From Neoroseomonas marina (GTDB lineage: Bacteria; Pseudomonadota; Alphaproteobacteria; Acetobacterales; Acetobacteraceae), in NCBI RefSeq assembly GCF_012927745.1, contig NZ_JABBKX010000003.1, forward strand, positions 1-64,000: a stretch of 64,000 bases of DNA, given 5' to 3'. This document shows positions 1-7,018 of this stretch, one piece after another; position 1 is the first letter of the stretch; the number at the start of each line of letters is the position of its first letter. The translations under genes were made by a program, and so were the position numbers. The notes beneath the pieces are model-generated. The model was not told where the DNA came from and searched no databases. It was given only the letters and a program-made list of their open reading frames with translations.

Positions 1-92
1 TGCCACTACAACAGCCTCAGGCCCCACTCTGCCCTCGGCGGAAGGCCGCCCGTCAGCCGATTAGTCAGGGACAACCTCCTTGGCAGCGACAG

Positions 93-196
93 CTAGAGCG
101 GTTTCCGTCCGCAATGGCCTACGGCAACGGCTCCAGGTTCTTGTTTTCGCGAGCATCTTCATCCGATCGGGTGACTCCACCTGATCGGGATCTGTG
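93..196. repeat. Dispersed intergenic repeat, alphaproteobacterial type
   Basis: This stretch is less GC-rich than its surroundings and carries a core I recognise from memory as part of a dispersed intergenic element in alphaproteobacteria: an AGAGCGGTTTCCGT start, then AGGTTCTTGTTTTCGCGAGC, then a hairpin. The hairpin is visible: arms 163-173 and 178-188 pair over 11 positions with one G-T wobble around a 4-nt loop. No open reading frame here looks real. The boundaries are approximate, and membership in a family rests on recall, not on a second copy in this window. Confidence 0.5.
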
Positions 197-269
197 ACGG
201 CGCCGGTGAACGGCGTTTCAACCATTGCGCGCTTCAGGATAGGGTCCTCCAACCGGATCAAGGTGCGCC

Positions 270-491
270 ATGACGCCACGCCGCTTCCTGCCGATCGCGC
301 TGCTGTCGTTGGCCACCGTGCCGGCCAGTGCCGCGAAGGTGGCCGGGCCACCGCCGCCCGGCCGGAACTGCGGCGATCCGGGCGGTCGTCTGATCACCTG
401 CCAGGCGCTGCAGGAAGTGCTGCCGCCGCCGCCCTGGACCCGCTGTCCTCTTTGCGGTGGACGGCATGCCGCCGGGCCGTCCCTGCCCTGA
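270..491 (+). CDS. Small secreted Cys-motif protein (73 aa)
   Basis: I do not recognise a family. The N-terminus (MTPRRF, then a hydrophobic run ending ASAA near residue 22) looks like a signal peptide, so the mature protein of about 50 residues would be exported. It holds four cysteines, the last two as a CPLC pair near residue 60, a spacing seen in redox or metal sites. An AAGG element lies 6 nt before the ATG. The next small frame (536-751) has the same plan: M-x-PRR start, signal-like segment, scattered Cys, then CPFC. The two look like diverged tandem copies. Short length and high GC leave real doubt about expression. Confidence 0.5.
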   Translation: MTPRRFLPIALLSLATVPASAAKVAGPPPPGRNCGDPGGRLITCQALQEVLPPPPWTRCPLCGGRHAAGPSLP

Positions 492-535
492 ACCATTTCC
501 TTCCCAGCGCGGTGGACGACGGCGAGCATGGCGCC

Positions 536-751
536 ATGCTCCCGCGCCGCCTCGCCGTCTCCGCCCTGCCCGTGCTGGCCGCCCTCGTCGCCGCTCGCGC
601 GGCCCCCGCGAAGTCGATGGGTCCTGGATCGGCCGCCGCCTGCACCGGCGGAACCCCCTGCCGCACCGGCACATCCGGCTTCGTCGCCGACGATGCGGCC
701 GGCACGCCCTGCCCGTTCTGCGCGGAGTTCGGGGCCGCGGGCAAGAAATAG
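536..751 (+). CDS. Small secreted Cys-motif protein (71 aa)
   Basis: An unrecognised small protein, probably a paralogue of the one just upstream. It begins MLPRRLAV and has a hydrophobic Ala/Leu/Val segment to about residue 24 that would serve as a signal peptide. The mature part has four cysteines, ending with CPFCAEFG near residues 59-66. I chose the ATG at 536 because the signal-like segment starts there; the frame stays open further upstream but that part is composition-driven. The ribosome binding site is weak. The CPxC pair could bind metal or form a disulfide; no function can be assigned. Confidence 0.45.
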   Translation: MLPRRLAVSALPVLAALVAARAAPAKSMGPGSAAACTGGTPCRTGTSGFVADDAAGTPCPFCAEFGAAGKK

Positions 752-838
752 CCGCGTCCCGGGTCATTCCCGCCCCGGCGTTCCTGTTCTAGAACCGCCG
801 CGCGCCAAGGGCGCATCATTCGCGAAGGAGCGGCCGGT

Positions 839-1189
839 ATGAGCAAGATCACCCGCCAGGGCACGAACCAGATCCTTTCGTCCTCTGTCGAGTACCACAA
901 CTTCGTCTACCTCGCGGGCATGACCGCCGACGACCTCTCCAAGGACGTGAAGGGCCAGACCGCCGAGGTGCTCGCGAAGATCGACGCGGCGCTGGAGGCG
1001 AACGGCACGGACAAGACGCGCCTTCTCTCGGCGCAGATCTGGCTGAAGGACATCCGCGACCGCGGCGCGATGAACGAGCTCTGGACGGCCTGGCTGCCGG
1101 CCGGCGGCGCCCCGGCGCGCGCCTGCGTCGAGGCGAACATGGCCGACCCGCGCCACCTCGTGGAGATCATGGTCACCGCCTGCCGCTGA
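839..1189 (+). CDS. RidA family protein (YjgF/YER057c/UK114)
   Basis: A 116-residue protein of the RidA family, whose classical members hydrolyse reactive enamine/imine intermediates released by PLP enzymes. The family signature is clear at the C-terminal end: ARACVEANMADP, with Arg94 at the position of the substrate-carboxylate-binding arginine of active RidA proteins. The N-terminal part (VYLAGMTADD) also fits the fold. Length is typical for a trimeric single-domain member. GAAGGAG precedes the ATG by 7-8 nt. A strong hairpin terminator follows at 1247, so the gene is probably monocistronic. The exact subfamily (archetypal RidA or a Rid2-7 group) is not certain. Confidence 0.88.
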   Translation: MSKITRQGTNQILSSSVEYHNFVYLAGMTADDLSKDVKGQTAEVLAKIDAALEANGTDKTRLLSAQIWLKDIRDRGAMNELWTAWLPAGGAPARACVEANMADPRHLVEIMVTACR

Positions 1190-1498
1190 CGCGGCACGGT
1201 CCCGGCGCATGCCGGGGCGGAAACCATTCCTCGACTCAGGCGTTGACGCCCGGGGCACCTGCCCCGGGCGTTGTTGTTTTCGGGTCACCACACTGTGGTT
1301 GTGCCTTATTTTCGCCCGATTTAAAGGAAAACAAGCCTGATACCGCCCTCCGGACTACGCCTCCGTCGGCAAATCACTCCGGATTTCACCCTGTAACAGA
1401 GCTTCGGGTTGTCACACCCCGGAACCGGTTGTTACCGGAATCACAGCACGGGCGGGGAGCGGCCCGATGCGACCGGACTTGAGGGGCACAGGGGGCAC
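1190..1498 (+). other. Non-coding leader of the CHAP gene
   Basis: About 310 bases without a gene. It holds the RidA-gene terminator (1247-1270), then an odd palindrome ACCACA-C-TGTGGT at 1287-1299 and an AT-richer patch (1299-1335) with a loose promoter-like pair, TTGTGC at 1299 and TAAAGG at 1322. A second dyad, CCGGT-TGTT-ACCGG, is at 1425-1438. These would give the CHAP gene a long 5' untranslated leader. The promoter call is tentative. Confidence 0.4.
1247..1270 (+). terminator. Rho-independent terminator after the RidA gene
   Basis: A perfect 10-bp GC-rich stem (1247-1256 with 1261-1270) and a 4-nt loop are followed directly by TTGTTGTTTT. It sits 57 nt after the RidA-family stop codon. 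Confidence 0.85.
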
Positions 1499-2257
1499 AT
1501 GAAGGCAAAGCGCGCGGCAATCGCCTTGGCGATTCTGTTCGGCGGCTTCGGCATGATGGCGCAGGACGCCACGGCCCGGACGACGGACTCCCGACAAGGC
1601 AAGCCATCGGCGCGCACCGCCTCGGTGACCAGCACGCCGCGACCTGCAGCAAATGCGACGGCCCGCACGGGCGGCCAGCGGAGCCAGGTGGCCGCCACGA
1701 GCCGCGGCAACACCCGCGCCGCTGGGGCGCGCCGCGGTGGCGGCCGCGCCGCCTATGCCGGTTCCTACGGTGGCGGTGGCGTCTCCTGCGTGCCTTACGC
1801 CCGCCAGGTCACCGGCATGACGATCAGCGGCAATGGCGGCCAGTGGTGGTACAATGCCGCCGGGCTCTATGCCCGCGGCCATCGCCCCGAGGTCGGCTCC
1901 ATCCTCGCTTTCCCGGGTTCCGGCGGCATGCGTGCCGGCCACGTCGCGGTGGTCGAGCGGATCGTCTCCCCGCGCGAGATCCTGATCCATCACGCCAACT
2001 GGGGCGGGCCCGGCATCCGCCGCGGGTCGATCATGAGCGGCGTTTCGGTCATCGACGCGTCGCCCAACAACGATTGGACGCAGGTCCGCGTGCAGGTCGG
2101 CCACAGCGCCGAGAACTACGGCCGGATCTATGCCGTGCAGGGCTTCATCCACAATCGGCCGGATGCCGGCGGCGCGGTCTACGCGTCCAGCTCGCGCTAC
2201 GGGCTCGAGGAAGTGGCCGAGGCGCCGGCGACCCGCGGGCGCAGCACCCGCCGCTGA
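1499..2257 (+). CDS. CHAP-domain secreted amidase/peptidase
   Basis: A 252-residue exported protein. Residues 1-26 (MKAKRAAIALAILFGGFGMM, then an AxA site) form a signal peptide, which is why the ATG at 1499 is preferred over the open frame upstream. Residues about 30-92 are low-complexity, Arg/Ala/Gly/Thr-rich. Residues about 93-210 are a CHAP domain (cysteine/histidine-dependent amidohydrolase/peptidase): Cys97 in SCVPYAR, His148 in AGHVAVVE and Asn167 in HHANW fit the catalytic triad. CHAP proteins of this type usually cleave peptidoglycan peptides, so a role in cell-wall turnover is likely. A terminator shared with the convergent gene lies at 2281. Confidence 0.85.
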   Translation: MKAKRAAIALAILFGGFGMMAQDATARTTDSRQGKPSARTASVTSTPRPAANATARTGGQRSQVAATSRGNTRAAGARRGGGRAAYAGSYGGGGVSCVPYARQVTGMTISGNGGQWWYNAAGLYARGHRPEVGSILAFPGSGGMRAGHVAVVERIVSPREILIHHANWGGPGIRRGSIMSGVSVIDASPNNDWTQVRVQVGHSAENYGRIYAVQGFIHNRPDAGGAVYASSSRYGLEEVAEAPATRGRSTRR

Positions 2258-2280
2258 TCGCGCATCCCCTCGCGCAGCAA

Positions 2281-2306
2281 GGGCCGCCCCGGCGACGGGG
2301 CGGCCC
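2281..2306. terminator. Bidirectional terminator
   Basis: An 11-bp perfect stem (2281-2291 with 2296-2306) and a GCGA loop lie between two convergent genes; TTTGCGTTT follows on the plus strand. Confidence 0.75.
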
Positions 2307-2314
2307 TTTGCGTT

Positions 2315-2905
2315 TCAGGCTGCCGCCATCTCCTTGCTGCGGTCCCACAGGTTCGGCACCGCCACGTTGTCATAGCCGGAGATGAAGCGCTTCGTGGCCC
2401 CCGTCGCCGGGTCGAAGACCGCGCGCGCGATCGCGCCGATGTTCCCGCCATAGACGTGGATCGAGATGCTCGCGCGGTCGGCCAGCGCATTCTCGACCAC
2501 GTGGATGTCGTAGGTGTCGGCCGAGACGGCGACGACCTCCCCTTCCTTCAGGTGATCCACCTGGCCCGGCGTCATCGGTGCGCCAGGGCGCATCTCCGTC
2601 GAGATCTCTGCGCCACGCAGCATCCCAACGAGGCCCCAGACGGTGTGGTTGTGCACCGGAGTCTTCTGGCCTGGCCCCCAAACGAAGGAGACGACGCAGA
2701 AGCGTTCCAGCGGGTCGCAATGCAGCAGGTACTGGCGGTAGCGCGGCCCGGCGACGGCGCAGTCCTCCGGCAGCCAGGTGTCGGTCGCGATCAGGCGGCG
2801 CAGCAGCGCGGCACCTTCGGTCAGCCAGCGGGCCTCGCTCGCGTCCTGCTCGGCCAATTGCGTCATGTCGCGGATGAAGTCGCGCAGCGGCGCGATGTCG
2901 GTCAT
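2315..2905 (-). CDS. Cysteine dioxygenase type I family
   Basis: This 196-residue cupin-fold protein matches bacterial cysteine dioxygenase, which oxidises L-cysteine to cysteine sulfinate with O2 at a non-haem iron held by three histidines. His85 and His87 in the VHNHTVWG motif and His135 in YDIHVVEN are the expected ligands. The family block around YRQYLLHCDPLERF is also present. I start at the ATG at 2905, 42 nt from the right edge of the next convergently arranged sequence; the longer open frame upstream has only composition-driven sequence. The neighbouring divergent gene is another cupin. Related thiol dioxygenases (3-mercaptopropionate dioxygenase) share the fold and cannot be fully excluded. 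Confidence 0.85.
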   Translation of the reverse strand: MTDIAPLRDFIRDMTQLAEQDASEARWLTEGAALLRRLIATDTWLPEDCAVAGPRYRQYLLHCDPLERFCVVSFVWGPGQKTPVHNHTVWGLVGMLRGAEISTEMRPGAPMTPGQVDHLKEGEVVAVSADTYDIHVVENALADRASISIHVYGGNIGAIARAVFDPATGATKRFISGYDNVAVPNLWDRSKEMAAA

Positions 2906-2973
2906 GCTGGCAGTTCTCCCCTGAAGGCGCGCATCATGGGGAAGGACATTCCACGCGGCAAGGAAGGGACAGG

Positions 2974-3477
2974 ATGCACGAGCACCGGAAGGACGGCGCG
3001 GAGTTGCTTTTCCTCCCTGCGGGCGCGGACATCCCGAACAATCCACGCCTGCCGGTGCTGCTGCATCGCGGCGCCGTGCCGCCGGGGGCACCTGAGGCCG
3101 CCGAGGCGCTGTTGCGCGGCCATGGCTGGCGTCCGGCGTGGCGCAACGGCATCTACACGTGGCACCACTACCATTCGAATGCGCATGAGGCGCTTGCGAT
3201 CGTGGCCGGCGAGGTCCGGGTGATGCTCGGCGGCGACGGCGGCGTAGTGCTCGACCTCGTGGCCGGCGACGTGGCGGTGCTGCCGGCCGGGACCGGACAT
3301 CGGAACCTCGGCGCGAGCGAGGATCTCCTCGTCGTCGGTGCCTATCCGGAGGGCGCCGCGCCGCCCGACCAGCTGCACGGCGCGCCGGACGAACGCCTGC
3401 GCGCGGAACGCAGCATCGCCGCGACGCCGGACCCCGCACGCGATCCCGTCACCGGCGCGGCCTATCCGTCGCGCTGA
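2974..3477 (+). CDS. Cupin domain protein, YjlB-like
   Basis: A 167-residue single-cupin protein. The first cupin motif, WHHYHSNAHEALAI followed by GEVRVMLGG, spans about residues 62-85; the second, DVAVLPAGTGHRNLG, spans about 100-114. The sequence fits the uncharacterised YjlB group (N-terminal ADIPNNPRLPVLLHR). The histidines could bind a metal ion, but the substrate of the group is unknown to me. AGGGACAGG precedes the ATG. The gene is divergent from cysteine dioxygenase with a 68-nt gap, so the two may share a control region. A hairpin terminator follows. Confidence 0.8.
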   Translation: MHEHRKDGAELLFLPAGADIPNNPRLPVLLHRGAVPPGAPEAAEALLRGHGWRPAWRNGIYTWHHYHSNAHEALAIVAGEVRVMLGGDGGVVLDLVAGDVAVLPAGTGHRNLGASEDLLVVGAYPEGAAPPDQLHGAPDERLRAERSIAATPDPARDPVTGAAYPSR

Positions 3478-3485
3478 AACGACAA

Positions 3486-3505
3486 CGGGGGGCCGAAGCC
3501 CCCCG
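3486..3505. terminator. Bidirectional terminator
   Basis: An 8-bp perfect stem (3486-3493 with 3498-3505) and a CGAA loop sit between the convergent cupin and alcohol dehydrogenase genes. Confidence 0.7.
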
Positions 3506-3534
3506 CCAGACTCGTCGCGCAGGCGCCGCCGGCG

Positions 3535-4605
3535 TCAGGCCGCCGAGGCCGTCAGCACGATGCGCCCGACCACCTTGCCTTCCTTCAGCCGGTTCAGCGC
3601 AGCGTCGGCCTGGTTGAGCGGCATGTTGGTGATCGGGATCGCCGGCAGCTTGCCCGATTGCGCGATTCCCACCAGCTCGCGCAGCTCCTTCACGTTCCCG
3701 ACATAGGAGCCCTGGATCGTCAGGGCGCGGATCGGCATCAGCGGCAGCGGGATGTTCATCTCGCCGCCGAACAGGCCGACCTGCACCAACTTGCCGCCCT
3801 TGCGCAGCGCGTCGAAGGCGAAGCGCGAGGTGTCGGTGCCGTTCACCAGATCGACGATGGCACCAACCTGGCCGCCCGCCGCCTCGACGATCTTCTTCGC
3901 CGTGTCGGGGCCGTCGGCGAGCACGGTGTCGGTGGCCCCTTCCTTCTTCGCGGCGTCGAGCTTCGACTGCGCGACGTCGACCACGACGATGCGGCGATGC
4001 CCCTTCGCCTTCAGCACCGCGATGGCGTTCAGCCCGAGCCCGCCGGCACCGACCAGCACGATCGGGTCATCGGGCGGCATCGGCATCACCTTGTTGATGG
4101 CGCTGAACACCGTGATGCCGGAGCACGCATAGGTCGCCGCGAGCGACGGGTCGAGGTTGCCCAGCGGCACCAGGTGGCGCGGCTCGGGCGCGACCACATG
4201 CGTCGCGTAGCCGCCATTCTGGTACACGCCGAGCGAGGCCGGCTTGACCCGGCACATGTTGTCCTCGTCCGCGAGGCATTCGGCGCATTTGCCGCAGCCG
4301 ACCCAGGGGAAGACGATCATGTGGTCGCCGACCTTGAGGCCGGCATTGTTCGCCTCGGGGCCCCACTTCAGCACCTTGCCCACGATCTCGTGGCCCATGG
4401 CGAGCGGCAGCACCACGCCGCGATCCGTCAGGCGCATCTTGCCGCGCGACCCGAGGTCGTATTCGCCTTCCCAGATATGCAGGTCGGAATGGCAGACGCC
4501 GGCGTGGGTGATCTCGAGCAGCACCTGCTTGCCGGTCGGCTCGGGCGTCGGCAGTTCGATTTCCTTGAGCGGCTTTCCGGTTTCGACGACGGCCCAGGCA
4601 CGCAT
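3535..4605 (-). CDS. Zinc-dependent alcohol dehydrogenase (MDR family)
   Basis: A 356-residue medium-chain NAD(P)-dependent alcohol dehydrogenase. Catalytic zinc ligands are visible as Cys38 (AGVCHSD) and His72-Glu73 (GHE); the structural zinc lobe has Cys104, 107, 110 and 118. The Rossmann signature VLVGAGGLGLNA is near residue 187. It would act in the cytoplasm, reversibly oxidising an alcohol to an aldehyde or ketone; the substrate cannot be read from the sequence. The start at 4605 follows GGAGGAAG. It ends 58 nt from the convergent cupin gene with a terminator between. The alpha/beta hydrolase upstream is on the same strand with an 82-nt gap and need not be co-transcribed. Confidence 0.9.
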   Translation of the reverse strand: MRAWAVVETGKPLKEIELPTPEPTGKQVLLEITHAGVCHSDLHIWEGEYDLGSRGKMRLTDRGVVLPLAMGHEIVGKVLKWGPEANNAGLKVGDHMIVFPWVGCGKCAECLADEDNMCRVKPASLGVYQNGGYATHVVAPEPRHLVPLGNLDPSLAATYACSGITVFSAINKVMPMPPDDPIVLVGAGGLGLNAIAVLKAKGHRRIVVVDVAQSKLDAAKKEGATDTVLADGPDTAKKIVEAAGGQVGAIVDLVNGTDTSRFAFDALRKGGKLVQVGLFGGEMNIPLPLMPIRALTIQGSYVGNVKELRELVGIAQSGKLPAIPITNMPLNQADAALNRLKEGKVVGRIVLTASAA

Positions 4606-4687
4606 GGCACTTCCTCCGTTTGGTCTGGCAGAGGGTGCCATCGGACTGCGCGGCGGCGGGCGGGTCAAGGTGCGCGCGCGGGTGGAC

Positions 4688-5488
4688 TCAGTTGCGCCCG
4701 ACCGATGCGAGGAAGTCGAGCACGGCGCGGAGTCCCTGCCCGCTCGCATCGTTCAGCACGGCGGGGTGCGCGCTGCCGGGCAGCAGCAGCAGCCGGCCGC
4801 GCCCGGCCTCGGCCATCAGGCGCGCATGGGCGACGGGCGTGATGCGGTCATCCTCGCTGGCGACGACGAACAGCGGCGCGCGCAGCCCGCTCAGGCGCGG
4901 CAGGCTTTCGAAGCGGTGGCGCAGCAGATGATCGGTCGGCACCAGGGGATAGATGCTGCGCGCAAGGTCCGCGACAGAGGTGAACGGGCTTTCGAGCACC
5001 ACGGCCGCGATGTCGCTGCGCCCTTCGGCCAACCGCGTGACCACCGCGGTCCCCAGGCTCTCGCCCCAGAGGACGAGCGGTCGTCCCGCAAAGCGCCCCC
5101 GGACCCAGGCGAGGTAGGCGGCCGCATCCGCGGCGATGGCGGCTTCGCCCGGCCGGCCCGCATTGCCCCCGTAGCCCCGGTACTCCGCGAGGGCGACGCC
5201 GAAGCCGAGGTTGCGCAGCACATCGCCAAGGCCGGTGCGGTCCTCCGCATTCCCGCCATTGCCGTGGAAATGCAGGATCACGGGGCGGGCCGGCGATCCT
5301 TCCGCGAGAAGGAAGGCGAGTTCGGTGCCGTCCGGGGTGCGCAGCGTCTCCCGCGTCCAGCCCGGTGCCGCGGCGATGACGCGGCCGTCCGGCAGGAAGA
5401 TCATGCGCTCCTGTCCGAGCCACAGCGCGCCGACCAGCAGCACCGGGATGGCGGCGACGACGCCGAGCCAGGTCAGCACGCGCCGCAT
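4688..5488 (-). CDS. Membrane-anchored alpha/beta hydrolase
   Basis: A 266-residue alpha/beta-hydrolase of the BEM46/YfhR-like kind. An uncleaved membrane anchor is likely at residues 5-24 (hydrophobic Val/Leu/Ala run). After it come the oxyanion-hole region HFHGNGGNAED, the nucleophile elbow GESLG, an Asp in SEDDRITP and a His in GSAHPAV. Members hydrolyse esters or amides, but their substrates are mostly unknown. The start at 5488 is the first ATG before the membrane anchor; a small lipoprotein gene ends 16 nt upstream on the same strand, so they are probably co-transcribed. Confidence 0.82.
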   Translation of the reverse strand: MRRVLTWLGVVAAIPVLLVGALWLGQERMIFLPDGRVIAAAPGWTRETLRTPDGTELAFLLAEGSPARPVILHFHGNGGNAEDRTGLGDVLRNLGFGVALAEYRGYGGNAGRPGEAAIAADAAAYLAWVRGRFAGRPLVLWGESLGTAVVTRLAEGRSDIAAVVLESPFTSVADLARSIYPLVPTDHLLRHRFESLPRLSGLRAPLFVVASEDDRITPVAHARLMAEAGRGRLLLLPGSAHPAVLNDASGQGLRAVLDFLASVGRN

Positions 5489-5504
5489 CGCTCCCCGGGC
5501 GGCC

Positions 5505-5759
5505 TCACTCGCAGGGTTGTGCCCCCAGCGCCGCGCCGGCCATGGCGCCGATCCCCGCCCCCACCAGCGCGCCGCGTCCGGCATCGGCCTGGGTCGACCC
5601 GGCGATCGCACCGATGCCGGCGCCGAGCGCCGCGCCATAGGCAGCGCCCATCGCCGGATCCTCGCAGACCTGCGCGGGCGGGATCGGGACGGGTACGGGC
5701 TGCACCACGACGCAGCCGCCCAGGGGCAGCAGCAGGGCCAGGACACGGATCGGCGTCAT
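5505..5759 (-). CDS. Small glycine-zipper lipoprotein (84 aa)
   Basis: This small protein has a lipobox LPLGGC at residues 11-16, so Cys16 would be acylated and the protein anchored in the membrane. Residues 36-80 are a glycine zipper of the YMGG/Rick_17kDa kind: repeated GAALGAGIGAIAG-type segments that form helical hairpins in outer-membrane lipoproteins. A similar zipper occurs in the lipoprotein at 51799. Start at 5759 was chosen because it places the lipobox at the normal distance. It lies directly upstream of the hydrolase gene and 44 nt after the next lipoprotein gene. Confidence 0.75.
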   Translation of the reverse strand: MTPIRVLALLLPLGGCVVVQPVPVPIPPAQVCEDPAMGAAYGAALGAGIGAIAGSTQADAGRGALVGAGIGAMAGAALGAQPCE

Positions 5760-5803
5760 GGCGCGATGATGCTGCGCCATTCGGGCCGGATCGTGTCCGC
5801 CTC

Positions 5804-6361
5804 TCAGCGGCGCGGCGGGCGCGGCTGCGGACCAGGGGCGAGCCCGGCCATGGCGAGCATCGCACTCGGCACCGCGGGCGGTGCGGCGAGCGCGGCCACC
5901 GTGCCCTCGGGCCCGAGCGTGAACAGCGCCCGTGGCAAGGCGCGCGTCAGTTCCGCCCGATCGTTGTCGGCGATGGCGAAGGCTGCGCCGGCGAGGCCGT
6001 TGATCACCGGCTGCGCCGGCGCGCTCTGCGGAATGCCGAGCGCCCGGCGTGCCTCGAAGCGCGCCTGGGCCAGCGCGGTGAGCGCGGTGGCATTGGCGGT
6101 CTGCCAGCGCGGATTGGTGGGGATCGTTGCCGCGAGCCATTCCAGCTCGGCGATCGCGCGCGCCGCCGCGGCGGGCTGGCCAGGCTGCGGCGCGCGGAAG
6201 AACTCGCCCACATCCTGCCCGATCACGATCACGGGATCCCGCGTGACGAGGCCGGATTGCAGGCTGAGGCCCTGGGGCAGTGTCGCCGGCGGTTCCACGG
6301 GACCGCAGGCCGCCACCGCCAGAACGGCGATCAGCCCGGCCGGCAAGAGGCGGCGGGTCAA
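5804..6361 (-). CDS. Lipoprotein of unknown function, paralogue 1
   Basis: A 185-residue predicted lipoprotein (LAVAACGP lipobox near residue 15-21). I chose a TTG start at 6361 because it gives a normal signal peptide and has AGAGGA 9 nt upstream; the open frame continues upstream but is composition-driven. The mature part is mostly helical, with blocks shared with the next gene upstream: NPRWQTANATALTALAQAR, EARRALGI, and ADNDRAELTRALPRALFTLGPE. The pair is thus a tandem duplication. I do not recognise the family; repeated tryptophan-poor helices suggest an envelope structural or chaperone-like role, but that is a guess. Confidence 0.7.
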   Translation of the reverse strand: MTRRLLPAGLIAVLAVAACGPVEPPATLPQGLSLQSGLVTRDPVIVIGQDVGEFFRAPQPGQPAAAARAIAELEWLAATIPTNPRWQTANATALTALAQARFEARRALGIPQSAPAQPVINGLAGAAFAIADNDRAELTRALPRALFTLGPEGTVAALAAPPAVPSAMLAMAGLAPGPQPRPPRR

Positions 6362-6395
6362 GACCTTAGGTCCTCTGAACGCGCCGCCACGACGG

Positions 6396-6926
6396 TCAGC
6401 GCCCGCCCTGGGGGCCCGCCGCGAGAGCCGCGAGTCCGGCGCTTGCGCTCGGGATCCGGGGCGGCGCCGCAAGACGGCGAACGGTCTGTTCCGGCCCGGC
6501 CGTGAAGACGGCGCGCGGCAGGGCACGCGCCACCCCTGCCCGGTCATTCGCGTCGATCGCGGTGGCGGCGGACATCAACCCGTCGATCACCGCCTGCGCA
6601 TCCGCGCGCGGCGCGATCCCGAGCGCCCGGCGCGCTTCGGTGCGGGCCTGGGCGAGCTGGGTCAAGGCGTTGGCGCTTGCGGTCTGCCAGCGCGGGTCGG
6701 ACGGTACGGCGCCGGCCAGGAATTCGATGTCCGCGATGGCGCGCGCGGCCTCGGCCGGCTTGCCGGCCTGCGGCGACATGAAGAAGCCCGCGGCGTTCTG
6801 GCGGGCGACCGTGATCGGGTCGGTGGTCACCGTCCCGCTCGGGCCGGCCGGCAGCGTCGGTGGCGGGGTGGCCGGGCCACAGGCCGCGGCGGCAAGCACG
6901 GCGAGAAGGACGGAACGGCGGAGCAT
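6396..6926 (-). CDS. Lipoprotein of unknown function, paralogue 2
   Basis: A 176-residue predicted lipoprotein (AAAACGP lipobox near residue 17). GGGAGG precedes the ATG at 6926. It aligns along its whole length with the following gene: TTDPITVARQNAAGFF matches TRDPVIVIGQDVGEFF, DPRWQTASANALTQLAQAR matches NPRWQTANATALTALAQAR, and ANDRAGVARALPRAVF matches DNDRAELTRALPRALF. The gap to the paralogue is 34 nt. The family is unknown to me. The conserved Asp-Arg helix and the WQT block would be the places to look for a conserved surface. Confidence 0.75.
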   Translation of the reverse strand: MLRRSVLLAVLAAAACGPATPPPTLPAGPSGTVTTDPITVARQNAAGFFMSPQAGKPAEAARAIADIEFLAGAVPSDPRWQTASANALTQLAQARTEARRALGIAPRADAQAVIDGLMSAATAIDANDRAGVARALPRAVFTAGPEQTVRRLAAPPRIPSASAGLAALAAGPQGGR

Positions 6927-7018
6927 GGCAGCCTCCCAGCGCATCGGCGATGCGTGACGATTCCTTACCCTCCCCGATACGCCCGCGACTTGATCAGCGT
7001 CAATCGAACAGCGGACCG

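Noticed and set aside
61..351. Minus-strand open frame of 96 codons at the left edge
   Set aside because: It covers the dispersed repeat and the start of the small secreted protein gene, has no signal, domain or ribosome binding site, and its Arg/Ser-rich composition is typical of antisense frames in GC-rich DNA.
4244..6505. Long plus-strand open frame opposite dehydrogenase, hydrolase and lipoprotein genes
   Set aside because: The opposite strand encodes four recognisable proteins with correct starts; this frame has none of their features.
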